Part shown: positions 32,849 to 43,568 of the stretch, piece after piece | Position numbering within the stretch: the stretch's first letter is position 1 | Layout: the number at the start of each line of letters is the position of its first letter | Notes under the pieces: model-generated | The model's input: only the letters and a program-made list of their open reading frames with translations | Databases searched by the model: none | Told to the model about the DNA's origin: nothing | Position numbers and translations under genes: made by a program | NCBI GenBank assembly: GCA_944990035.1 | Contig: CALYLX010000036.1 | Coordinates: forward strand, 62,001 to 126,000 | Origin: Clitopilus passeckerianus | Taxonomy: Eukaryota; Basidiomycota; Agaricomycetes; Agaricales; Entolomataceae | DNA length: 64,000 bases | Reading direction: 5' to 3'

Positions 32849-32855
32849 TATAAAA
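32849..32855 (+). promoter_or_regulatory. TATA box of the GH127-type gene
   Basis: TATAAAA lies about 48 bases upstream of the ATG at 32903. Confidence 0.55.
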
Positions 32856-32902
32856 TGAGTGTCTAAATGTTGAGATGGGACTTCAGACATCTTCAAGTCG
32901 AA

Positions 32903-35654
32903 ATGCCTCTGTTCTCTCGTATCTGTCTGATCAACCTTGCCCTCTCCGGCCTTGTTGCAAGTCAACGTACGTAAATACGTCCTACCTGTAAATTCTGCCC
33001 CTAATGTCTGTCCTCAGTTGCTTCAAAGAAGTATAACCCCCTTCCATTAGGGGCTGTTATGCCCAGCGGGTGGCTTGCAGATCAACTGAATGTCCAGGCC
33101 AACGGTCTTGCTGGGCATGAGCACGAGTTCTACAATTACATCTCCCAGACCACCTGGCTTGGGGGTAATGCCCTGTACTCCGACCTTGAAGAAGCCGGTA
33201 GCTACTGGTTCAACGGAATCGTCGGTACCGGTGTCGTGTCTAATTCCGCAACGCTCAAGTCAAAGGCGAGAGACTTCATCAACTACGTCATTTCTCATCA
33301 AGATTCCACTGGATGGCTCGGACCGGAAGTTGGTACCAGCAAGGCTAGGTACCTCTGGGGTCGGTACCCCTTCTTCGTAGGTCTATGTATTCGTTCTTCC
33401 CTATGTCCGATGCTAATTATTCGTACAGCTCGGTGCTATCCAGATGGTCGAGGCGAACCCTGACTTGGCCAGCACTGTTGTTCCTGCTCTCCACAAGTTC
33501 GTCACGTTGGCAAATAGCATGATCATCAACAACCAAGGTCTCGAAGTTTGGACCCGTGCTCGTTGGCATGAGTTCGCAATTACCCTTCAATGGTGGGTTC
33601 ACCAGAATTGATTCTTGTTTCCACATACTAAGTTTTGAATAGGCTTTACGACAACCATCCTGATGGCCAGGAGACTGTCTTGTTGGACACCATGAAGCGT
33701 CTCAAATCGACAGGCTTCCAGTGGGATCAAATTTTCTCTCCCCAGGTGACTATCCTCACCTATAATGCCAAGCATTACGTCGGAATAACATCGCCCCCTA
33801 GTACTTCCCTCAAGGCCCTACTGAAGGCCTCAGCAACCCTTTCGGAGAGGAGCTGGTCTGGCATGGTGTTAACATCGCCGAAGGTCTCAAGGCTGGCGCC
33901 GTCGCATACAGGTTTACCAAAAACCAGACTGGTAAGCTCGACAACACCAAATGATCATTGTAGCTGCTGATAATTTGCCTCAGATCTTGATGCTGCAAGC
34001 AAAGGGTGGGACCTTCTTTTCCAATACCATGGTCGTCCGTCTGGCATCTTCGGCGCTGACGAGTTCCTTGCTGGCCTGGAGGCTGCTCGAGGGTAAGCTA
34101 TCACGGAGAATGCAAAGACATTTACTCATTGCATCGTTCAGGTCCGAGTTGTGCATGGTTGTGGTACGTTCCATTCCTGGCCAATCACAGAACATTACTC
34201 TGACGTAGTCCTCGCAGGAGCTCATGTACTCGTAAGACTCCCTTTTTCCTGGTGCCTGTACTGCCGCTCACCAGTCGTGTAGAGGATCTGTCTTGTATCA
34301 AACCATCGGAGACATGAAGTTCGCTGATAGGGTAAGACCATACAGGTACTACTCTAGTTGCCAGCATTTGACACTCTCCTTGATAGGTCGAACGCGTCAC
34401 TTACAACGCCCTCCCCGCAACCCTGACAGCAAGTGAGTTTTCATATCTCAGCCACGCTCAGCGCCTTCTGATGAAAATGCAACTAGATATGTGGTCTCGC
34501 CAGTACCTGCAGCAGCAGAACCAGATCGCATCCAAGAACATGAATCCCAACCCCTTCCCTCGCGATGGGTACGAGCGCTCCGTGCCTGCCGATACTCAGA
34601 ACTCAACTTTCGCAGAGCCTACTCCAATGTCTTCGGCCTCGAGCCCAACTACCCGTACGTTCTTACTCATACCCTTGGTGGCGGCTGTTCTGACTCGTTG
34701 CCAGGTGCTGCACGGTTAACTTCCCTCAAGGATGGGCCAAGTTTGTTTCCAATGCCTTCTTGACTACCCCAGACAACAAGTCCCTCGTCCACTTGTATCT
34801 TGGACCCTTCAGCACGACTGCAGCTCTGGCCAACAGTACGTCTCGGAATCTGACCCTTGTCTCCGTTACTGAAGAACGCTCTGTACCAGACAACAAGGTT
34901 TCTGTCAAGGTCGACACCGCCTACCCATTCAGCGACCAGTTAACTACGACAGTGAATGCTGCGCAGGCGTTCACCTACTACGTCCGCATCCCAGGATGGG
35001 TCTCAGGTGGCACCATTGTCCAGAACGGACAGACCAAGAACGTTGCAGCCGGAACTCTACAAGCTGTTTCTGTACCTGTCGGAACGTCCAGCTTCACGCT
35101 CAACCTGCCTGCTAAGATTACGACAGGTAAAGACCAGCCTACTTCGGTATTGCTCCATATACTGATCTCCTGTTTAACAGAATCTCGACCCCACGGTTCC
35201 ATCGCAGTCCAACGCGGCCCTCTCAACTACGCTTTCGACATTCCCCGCAAGCAAACCGTCCTCGGCACCGCATCTGGCAATTCCAACGCCGTTGATCTTC
35301 AATATGACGCCACTGCGAACTGGCAATACGCCATCGACCCCAATACCCTGCAGTTCGTCAACAAGGGCGTCAGCGGCAAGCTCCCCTCGCCAATCTTCGA
35401 TTCTGGCCTTTCTCCGCTTTCGATCACTGCAAAGGCTTGCTTGGTCAGTTGGCCGACTGCTGGTGATACCTTTGCTGCGGCACCTCCTCAGAACCCAGCT
35501 TGCAACTCTGCAAATATCACGACTATTACACTCTCGCCGTTTGGGGTATGTATCTCATCCCATCTCATCTCTTGACGTAACGTTGCTGACATTGTACCTC
35601 GTATTGCAGGCCACGAGGTTGAGGATTGGAGAATTCCCAGTTTTCAAGTCCTGA
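32903..35654 (+). CDS. Secreted GH127-type (DUF1680) beta-L-arabinofuranosidase-like protein
   Basis: The ATG at 32903 starts a signal peptide (MPLFSRICLINLALSGLVAS); an intron follows and the mature protein begins near KKYNPLPLGAVMPSGWLADQ. Conserved GH127/DUF1680 landmarks follow: GHEHEFYNYI, GGNALYSDLEEAGSYWFNGI, LGPEVG, ARWHEFAITLQWLYDNHPDG, SELCMVVELMYS (the E-x-C element) and CCTVNFPQGWAKFV (the paired cysteines). In characterised GH127 enzymes these Glu/Cys residues bind zinc and one Cys is the nucleophile. The C-terminus has beta-sandwich segments (VSVKVDTAYPFSDQL, YYVRIPGWVSGG). About ten introns; the stop is TGA at 35652-35654. The likely substrate is arabinan side chains of pectin or arabinoglycans; specificity is not readable. 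Confidence 0.85.
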
Positions 35655-35870
35655 AGAGTGAGACATGCTGAACTTCGTATAACTCCTGTTTTCCGTTCAT
35701 GTCTTTCCTATATAATCCTGCTTTCAATCAAATGATGATTTTCCAAATGTTATCCCGTTCCCCAGATTATCAAATCGTCTAAATATTAATTTACGACATG
35801 AGTGACTACAGATGGTATTACAGATAGCGTTCTTCCATTGAGATCTTGAGAGTAAAATGAAATAAATACG
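35655..35870. other. Short gap between convergent 3' ends
   Basis: AT-rich 3' flanks of the GH127-type and hydrolase genes; no other feature seen. Confidence 0.5.
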
Positions 35871-37248
35871 TCAAAGTCGACTTTTAATGATATACGAAGA
35901 TTCCAAGACTTGGTATAGAATGTCGCCTAGCCTATCAGGAGCTTCCTGAGGGATCTGTCAATACGTCAGAATCGTTCCCGTACAGAGGAAAAGAACTTGA
36001 AATCAGTACCAGATGGCCAACTCCTTCTATTTTCTTGATCGAAGCGTACTTCCGGCCTGAGGAAGGGTCGACGATAGCTTCATGAACCCGAGCCGACCTA
36101 GGTCGCATTGTCAAACGTCACAAATATGGGCTTGCATAAGTCGAAGCTTACAGGAAATCGTTTTTGCCAGCGAGAATGAGATGGACCGGCTTTTCTTTGC
36201 ATGCCAGGTTTAGATGCTTGACTGGTAGTGTGGGTCCGTCGTTATCCCTATACATGGCCTATTCGATTTAGTACGACACAGAAAAGAGAAGCCTGCAATC
36301 ACATACTGCTTCTTGATCCCGGGTGCATGCAAGGGCAACACCATGATACGGTGTTGCTGGGTTGAGGCCTCCAGGATGTTGCATGGTAGCGAATTTCTTG
36401 ACATGGTGGGTTCGGGTCAGTTGACCTGGCAAGCCTGAACATGGGGTAACCTACGCACCACAAAAAGTGCTATTATTCTATCATCCCAGAACATGGTTCT
36501 ATCGCGTTTCTTTAGAGCTGCCATGGCCATATCCCGATCAGGCCATACATCACGCCGTTCATAGGCCCCCTTGACAAGCTTCGTTCGAAGCTTCTGAAGA
36601 TATTGTGGGCCAGCTGGGCTGATGAGGGGTTCGACGAGGATCAAGAACTTGAAGGGGATTATGGGTTCCAAATGTTGTAGGATTAACCTGGAAGGCAGTT
36701 AGAAGTTGCTTGCTGGCGGCAACTAGAGGACGTACATTGCGTTTCCGCCTAAGGAATGGCCAATCCCGACGAGGTTCCTCTTCCGGAAATCGATCTTTGC
36801 TCCTGCATCGCTGCCTGCTGATAGAAACCTATGTGCACCTTCAGCATACTTTTCACAGGTGACTGTAGCAGAGAAAGAGACCAGCAAATGTCAGCATTGT
36901 CTCCGTCAGGAAAGCTGCGTGATGCGGTAACATACAGTTATTCCGGAAGCCCGGCATGTGCAGTTTCTCCTCGTTGAGCCACCCCGCTTCACCATGGTTC
37001 GGACAATCCAATGCCCAAGCTTCACGAATCTTTACCGGACTACCCGGTTGGATGGAGTGTTCTAGAATTCGCTCTAAACTTGGTTCCCATGTCTCCTTGT
37101 GGAAGCTTGTTGCGTGTAGGAGGATGAGAGTCAACGCGTCCGGGTCATTCTCGTGAACCTCGAGCTCAGGTATCCAGTATCGTTTTCCTGTGCCACAAAG
37201 CAAATGGTCGGGAGGCTGGTACACGACGGTTTTATCGTGGTAGAGCAT
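35871..37248 (-). CDS. Alpha/beta hydrolase with C-terminal SRL (peroxisomal signal)
   Basis: The ATG at 37246-37248 gives MLYHDKTVVYQPPDHLLCGT; an upstream TTG frame is less likely. Conserved fold elements: LILLHATSFHKETWEP (strand beta-3 region), WALDCPNHGEA, VGIGHSLGGNAM (nucleophile elbow with Ser, near 36750), and EGVGHLVPQEAPDRLGDILY near the C-terminus, holding the catalytic His. The stop is TGA at 35871-35873. The last residues are KSRL; SRL is a canonical PTS1 tripeptide, so import into peroxisomes is likely. This resembles AKT2-type peroxisomal hydrolases of fungi. Substrate unknown. It is convergent with the GH127-type gene and on the same strand as PL1 copy 1. Confidence 0.75.
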
Positions 37249-37534
37249 AGAAAGGAGTGAATTGATGGCCCGGATGTTTCTCAGCCGCTTGACATGAGGT
37301 GAGTCGGCTTCGCTGGATATATATACCAGCGCCTTCAATCATCAGGAAATTGGTTCCGGCAAATCTCATGGAAGGTCCTGATCGCCAGCAGGTAATGTGT
37401 GATAACAGAACATGTTGTGAACGAGGTACACATCAGAGTGGGACCTGAGGCTAACTACTATTAGACTACAGCCAGAAAACTTTCCGAATACAGATTCTCC
37501 CAATTTTGGTATCTGCTTCCCTCCGGCCGGCCTG

Positions 37535-38907
37535 TCAGAACGAAAGGATTTGACCAGCGTTAGCTGCGACTGATGCTCGAACGCTGGCTGTAGCAATGAG
37601 GCTGTATGAATAGGGTGCTTGGGTGAAGTTGCCGACCGGGGCCGTGTTGTTGGCGCCTCCGAAGTCGTTCCCCCGAGCTACAGCGAAGCCCTCGTCTGTT
37701 GCGTACAGAGGCTGATTGGTACCTTTTTGCCAGGGGTCAGGTCCTACTGGCGACGTGGTCGAAGTGGAACGTACCTGTCCAGACGTTGTTTTCTACTAAG
37801 AGCTGGGCACCTATTAGAGGTCCGTTTTCATTAGTGCCTGCTGATCGAGGAGGTAGAACGGGGAGACTTGCCATCACGGGTATTAATACCGTCATTGTTG
37901 TTATCGTAAATATTGTTGAAGATATGGCCGTGTCCAAAGCGGTAAGAAGGTGTCCTAGAGTTCAAGTTGGTCCAGTTGTTGTACGCAAGGGTGACGGTCA
38001 TTGGTGTATCTTCGGCACCGTTATTGTCAGAGTGCCCAATAAGAGAGGCCTTCCAATGGGTGTAGAGCTTGCTGTAGGTGACAGTGACGCCGGTGCATCC
38101 ATGTGTAATATCGAGTAGTCCATCGTAACTGAAAGCATCCTTAGAACCCACCAACCGCATAACCATATCATTAACTCACTAATCCTACAAAGGCGTGAGT
38201 GGATTTAATTTGTATCAACAACACACCGTAGCCTACCTTGTCATGATCTCGGTCGCTGGAAAGGTCGACGTGGTCAACCCAGACCCGATTCGCAGCTTGA
38301 ATCCCGATGGCATCTCCAGCAGAAGCTAGGACCTTTGAAATCTTGACATTTCGGATGATGACGTTGTTCTCGTTCAGGACACGGAGCCCGACACCGTTCA
38401 GCGCTTCAAGACCTGATGAGTTTCGGTTCATTGGGCGATTAGATACAGAACTTACAGGATCCCGCCACTCCTAAAACGGTTGTATTGGATCCAACTTTGA
38501 CCACGGTGTCCCCTGTAATGGAACCTGTAATGTGGTTTAGTACGCTCCCAAACAAAACTTTACAAGCCATGTACCAGAGATAACCACAATCTTCTTGGCC
38601 GTGCCGGCAACCGCAGAGGTCAAAGCATCAAGGCTAGTGACGGTGGTCGTTGGTCCACCAGAACCGCCAGTCGTTCTGAAAGTGGATATGTTAGCAAAGG
38701 TCCGATAGTGTCAACTGAGACACTTGAACGTACCCGCCATTGAGAGTAGCGTAGCCCACAGTAGCGACGTCGTTGACAGAGGCACGTTTGACCAGTGGAT
38801 TGGCCTGAGGTTGCGGAAATCAACTCGAAGGTAGTTTTTTTTACAGAGTCAATACTTACCAAAGTTAATGGAGGAATGAGGAATGCCAGCAGGGTGAACG
38901 ATTTCAT
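37535..38907 (-). CDS. Secreted pectate lyase, PL1 family, copy 1
   Basis: The ATG at 38905-38907 starts a signal peptide (MKSFTLLAFLIPPLTL); an intron joins it to ANPLVKRASVNDVATVGYAT, where Lys-Arg is a Kex2-type propeptide site. The parallel beta-helix follows: GLRVLNENNVIIRNVKISKV, ASAGDAIGIQAANRVWVDHV then DLSSDRDHDK (calcium-site region), SYDGLLDITHGCTGVTVTYS, and NLNSRTPSYRFGHGHIFNN with the R-x-P-x-x-R catalytic arginine region. It ends AGQILSF with TGA at 37535-37537. The enzyme cleaves de-esterified homogalacturonan by beta-elimination outside the cell. At least seven introns, many at positions shared with copies 2 and 3. Confidence 0.9.
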
Positions 38908-38991
38908 GATCTTTGAGGTATCGATGAAGCTTATAGTGAGTGGTGCGAACTGGTAGAGTTCTTGGGTATGAAAATGGCCTGAGGCCGGCCA

Positions 38992-38998
38992 TTTTATA
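38992..38998 (-). promoter_or_regulatory. TATA box of pectate lyase copy 1
   Basis: TATAAAA on the minus strand, about 85 bases upstream of the ATG. Confidence 0.5.
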
Positions 38999-39528
38999 CT
39001 TCGGAGGAAGTCTCATTCAACAAATTCGTGAGGTAGAAATTAATCGAAGAACGGATTCGTAGTTGTCGAGGCGGACCGAGCGGCACCAACGGACCAGGCC
39101 TGAGAGGCGAGTAAATTCAAGATGGCGCCCAACGATTGGTTCAAAGTGACAGCATCAACCACAATGAACGAAAGATGTCAGTCGTAGCGGCCCAGGTGGA
39201 ACCCAATAAGCAGCTATTTTTGGCGCTGAAGATGGACATGTGCGCGGATGGAGACCTAAAAATAATTGCCGTGGCGAATTGCAGTGTCCAAAAATACACA
39301 GGTGTCGTTCTTGCCCCAGCAGGTGCTCGTCAGATCGGATGTAGAAGCTCGTAAAACAATCGGCCATAGATCACGAGTGTCATATTCTTGACCACGGTCT
39401 TGCAAAATCCGGAGCGTTTTGAGATCTCTACCAAAATCGTTCAACCCCAGTTTCCGAGGATAGCGAGCTTCGGTGATGCTGTGTCATGGAATGACCTTGC
39501 ATAAACATCCTGATTTGCTCGTCACAAA
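38999..39528. other. Intergenic
   Basis: About 530 bases with no gene, between the pectate lyase promoter and the kinase-like relic. Confidence 0.5.
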
Positions 39529-41000
39529 CTACTGTGTGAAAAAGGAGGGGATATCCGTAAATCTAGTCTCAGTCAATGCTAGTGTCCCCAGTGAAGTAGG
39601 GCTGGTTTCGACGGGCTTGCTGGACCTGGTATAGACAAAGGCGCGTATCGGTTCCAGTGGACAACCACCGATATGAATGTTCGAAATCAAGCACTCTCCA
39701 CGAATGAACTCGATTATGCCTCTTGCAAAGTTTTCCTGGCATGTCTTCGAACGGACACATGAAATTGTTGAACCGAATGTCATTGTGTTCAATACCAATC
39801 ACGGAGAGATCTTCCAGAACTGCCCTGATATCTCTGAAATGCAATGGAAGGCTTGTGAGAGAAACGGCATGTGAAGGTGCGATGTTGTCACCTTAACGTA
39901 TCTTCACCCCCCTCTACGAGATCGTAAGGGCAGACATCTGTTCCATTAGCATAACCGCAACAATCTCCTCCTTCGGATCGTACTTGTGACGCAACCAAGG
40001 AGAGGTATGCCTCCGCTCTAAACCGGCTCCATCGTAGAAACGCCTCCAAGCTGGTCTACCTGGATCGTCACAGAACTCGAGATCATGCCTGCGGCATTTT
40101 TCCGTATCTCGCTATGGCGGGAAACAAGAACGACCGCCCGTAAAATCCAAAAGGTTGCCTTCAGTATAGAACAATCCGAAGCACCTTGGTGTTATGACAC
40201 CAGCGAGGCCTTCCTTTCGTAGATGTTCGTAAAACCAAGCTTCGCGGGCGAGGGCCCTTGCGAAAGGGGGTTTAGCAATCTTGAGACAAAGCCTGGGGGG
40301 TAACTCCAAGGTAGTTGGCGAGCGCAGGTGTACCGTGTAGATAACCCCAGATGCACTTTCCGCGATTTTGCGGCCCATTGTAAGCCACAATTGTGTGGTA
40401 GCTGTATCGATGTCATCGGGACCCCAATCAGGAGGTACGGTCTCCCTTTTTAACTGAGCCGGGTATTCGCTTCGAATGGCTGCCGGGAAGGTATGACATC
40501 GTTCCAAGTACGCGCTATGGCCTTTTTTCTTGTAGCGAACGAAGTTAAAGATACTAATCTTGGACACCGTATCAAGATCGCGTGGCTATCCCCCATTTTT
40601 AAGGAAGGAAAATAGGCGGAACTGGACCAGACGTACCTTTGGCTCGTTTGTGGCTCCTAAGGTTTCTTCGGATGAATCACCATCTGCATCCTCAGAGCAA
40701 CTTTGGCGACTCTTTTGAGGAAACTTTGAGTGTTCCAGTAAAGCCGGACGTGCGAAAGTATTGCCAGGTTCGGATCAAACACCCAGACGGCTCCTTGACT
40801 TGCCGGATTCCGAATTTGAATGAAGCCAATCTGCAGACCATGACTTTGAAGGTCTCCAAAGTGACATTGTCAAAAGCTGGCGCGCCCCGAGGGATACAGA
40901 CACAGCATTACCTTGGAAACGGACAGAACCATGTTCAAGCGTCGGTAAGCGTCATACAGCTCATGAAATCAATAGCGGTTCAGGATGTTGTGCAGAATCA
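39529..41000 (-). pseudogene. Degraded protein-kinase-like (fungal FunK1/APH-like) gene
   Basis: On the minus strand, an acidic exon (CSEDADGDSSEETLGATNEP) splices to PRDLDTVSKISIFNFVRYKK. A kinase N-lobe-like block follows: GRKIAESASGVIYTVHL, LCLKIAKPPFARALAREAWF, ITPRCFGLFYTEG. After RSCFPP the frame hits TAG (40112-40114) but then continues open with EFCDDPGRPAWRRFYDGAGL and EEIVAVMLMEQMSALTI. Another stop follows before LHFRDIRAVLEDLSVIGIEH and NDIRFNNFM, the catalytic-loop-like H-N-D-x(4)-N, and RVLDFEHSYRW, with Asp-Phe-Glu where most kinases have Asp-Phe-Gly. Two frame breaks not explained by plausible introns suggest decay. Both ends are approximate. Confidence 0.5.
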
Positions 41001-41768
41001 ACGAAGCCTGGACAATGGGCAGAGATCTCTGTAACGAATTTACCCGGTATGGGGCTGTAAGGACTTGCGGGACCGAGTTTCTCGCTGACATTGATGATCC
41101 TATGCTTCGTTGAGGATCAGCCGACGTATCTGCCACTTGTCCTCAACACCTCAGGCACATAGAAGATCGGATTCCTTCCAACATATGTTTTGGTTTGGAA
41201 GAATCATCGCCAACGATCTTGGTACCATTACCCTGAAATATGTCGCAGCATGATGATGGCGATAGGTCCGGGCGGACCGTTCAATCTATTTCACCTTCGA
41301 ATCTTGGTTGAACGGTATGACGAAAGCGTGGTCCCTAATGAACTCGTCCTCAGCACCTCTAAACGAATTCAAACCAGTGTAATATTCTGCTCTGCGCAGA
41401 GATACCACATCGACAACTCTCTGGTGCAGACGCTCAGCTTTCAGCAGGCTCCTGGAAGCTCTCGTCCATGTGAAATGACATCGTGCCTGGTGTCCTTTTC
41501 CATCGGTTGAACAATGTCATGACGATCCCAAGAAATACTTCCATACCAACAGCTCTCATGTTGTTACCCAAGCACGTCCATTGCGCTGAACATTGGTTGC
41601 AAAAAGCGATGACCGGACGCTACGGAACTTATTCGACGGAGGGAATGCAGGTCCCGTCATCTTTTTGCTGGTATAAGAGCGCCCCGCACGTTCGCTGGTA
41701 TGTCAAAGCCTTTCATACATTTCCCCTCGTTTCTTATACTACGTTCCTTTTCTCTCTCATTTTAAGCC
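41001..41768. other. Intergenic, promoter of pectate lyase copy 2
   Basis: No supported gene. Open frames near 41190-41510 are unassigned. The TATA-like motif is listed separately. Confidence 0.5.
41672..41677 (+). promoter_or_regulatory. TATA-like motif of pectate lyase copy 2
   Basis: TATAAG about 92 bases upstream of the ATG at 41769. Confidence 0.4.
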
Positions 41769-43056
41769 ATGAAGTGGTTCTTTACTCTCCTTTCCATAAC
41801 GGTTCTTGGCCAAGTGGCATTTGTACGCAACTTTATTTCCTTCTATTCATTGGAGCCACAGACTGATGGAATCTTCCCGTAAACAGGCTACTCCTATGCT
41901 GGTCAGGAGGGCATCTGTTAACGATGTTGCACCCGTTGGGTTTGCGACTCTGAATGGAGGGTGAGGATCTAATCTGGCCAGTCATTACAATGCGTTTACT
42001 TATATTCTCCATTGAAAAGCACGACCGGTGGATCGGGTGGTACAACTACCACCGTGAAGACCCTCTCTGAGCTCACTGCTGCTGTCAAGGGTAACACGAA
42101 AAAGGTCGTCGTTATCTCGGGTACGCCATATACCGTCTTGACGTCAACCTGATTCTGAATTCATGCAAGGCTCTATTACTGGCAACACCGTCGTTCGTGT
42201 CGGCTCGAACACCTCCATCATCGGTGCCGCTGGATCTTGTATGAGATTAAACCCATAGATTCTTCTCGACAACTCATAATTTCCGCTACAGCTCTCGTTG
42301 GCGTCGGTTTACGAGTTCTGGAAGAGAGCAATGTGATCATTCGCAACCTCAAGATCTCAAAGGTCTTGGCCTCTGCCGGAGATGCCATTGGTATCCAAGA
42401 ATCTAAGCAAGTCTGGATCGACCACGTCGATTTGTCGAGTGACCAAGATCACGGCAAGGACTTGTCAGTTTCTCATTTAGTCTTCTCTAAGCCTTTGTGT
42501 TAACGTTCAAATACAGCTACGACGGTCTCCTCGATGTCACTCATGGCTCCACTGGCGTCACTATCTCTAACAGCAAACTTCACAACCACTTCAAGGCCTC
42601 CCTCGTTGGCCACTCTGACAGCAACGGCGCTGAAGACAAGGCGATCACCGTCACGTATACCGGCAACTACTTCAGCGGCCTCAACTCCCGCACTCCTTCT
42701 TTCCGCTTCGGAACTGGCCATCTTTTCAACAACTTCTTCGAGAATAACAGCGATGGCATCAATACTCGCGTTGGCGCTCAGCTTCTCGTCGAGAACAACG
42801 TTTGGACCGGTAAGGATTCATCTATAACGGTTCAGAGAATGTTTATACTGATAATTACTTTCAAATAGGCGCCAAGAAAGCTCTCTTCTCCACCAACCAA
42901 GGGTTTGCTGTCGCCCGTGGTAACGACTTCGGCGGGGCCACTAGTGATGCACCTACTGGTACCTTTACCAAAGCGCCCTACAGTTATACCTTGGCTGCTG
43001 CCTCTTCTGTCAAGGCCTCTGTTTCGAAAACGGCTGGCCAGACTCTATCTTTCTGA
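41769..43056 (+). CDS. Secreted pectate lyase, PL1 family, copy 2
   Basis: The ATG at 41769 starts a signal peptide (MKWFFTLLSITVLGQVAF), followed after an intron by ATPMLVRRASVNDVAPVGFA with an Arg-Arg propeptide site. Core motifs: GLRVLEESNVIIRNLKISKV, VWIDHVDLSSDQDHGKDYYD, GLLDVTHGSTGVTISNSKLH, and GLNSRTPSFRFGTGHLFNNF with the catalytic arginines kept. It ends AGQTLSF with TGA at 43054-43056. It differs from copies 1 and 3 at several otherwise shared sites: Ser for Cys in THGC, Phe for Trp in NHW, DQDHGK for DRDHDK, and GTGH for GHGH. It is the most divergent of the three and divergently placed from copy 1 across the kinase relic. Confidence 0.9.
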
Positions 43057-43568
43057 TGCACCTGATCAGCGATCGATCACATCCTCTAAATTGTAATCAC
43101 TTGGATGGTTTATCCTGGCGCGGCTTGGGCGCGGCTGGGTCACATTGCCTGTCGTAGATAGGAAATTAATCCATGTGTTTTGTTTCTGGAACGATGAATC
43201 CGTGAATGCCGTGGGCACAGCCTATGTTTGAGTCAGTGATTTCAGGTTCGTTCAACTTCCAAGTGATCCAATGAGGCGCGTGTGGATTGCGGTAGCCAAT
43301 CACGGTCATAGGCGCATCAAAGCGCATCAGCGCCGCCGCCGGCATTACTAGATATAGATGCGTCGGGCCCGCCATCCCCAAATGCGGCAAGGCCATGATT
43401 GGTTGAGTTTTCAAACCCAGGCACATTCGACTCAGAACGCCATGACCACTGCTCCAATTCACAAAGCCTCATGGCAAGGCTTGGATACTCCGCAATCTTA
43501 TAAAAGGCCAACGATAATCGGAAGCCATCTTCACTGCCAGGAATTAGCTGAATCTCCTGGTAAAAGCC
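43057..43568. other. Intergenic
   Basis: About 510 bases between pectate lyase copy 2 and the ankyrin gene; no additional feature supported. Confidence 0.5.

Larger units (their letters stand above)
31788..32902. other. Intergenic, about 1.1 kb
   Basis: Holds the coiled-coil gene promoter and the GH127-type promoter, listed separately. Overlapping open frames on both strands near 32040-32360 look like chance or a relic; I cannot assign them. Confidence 0.5.
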
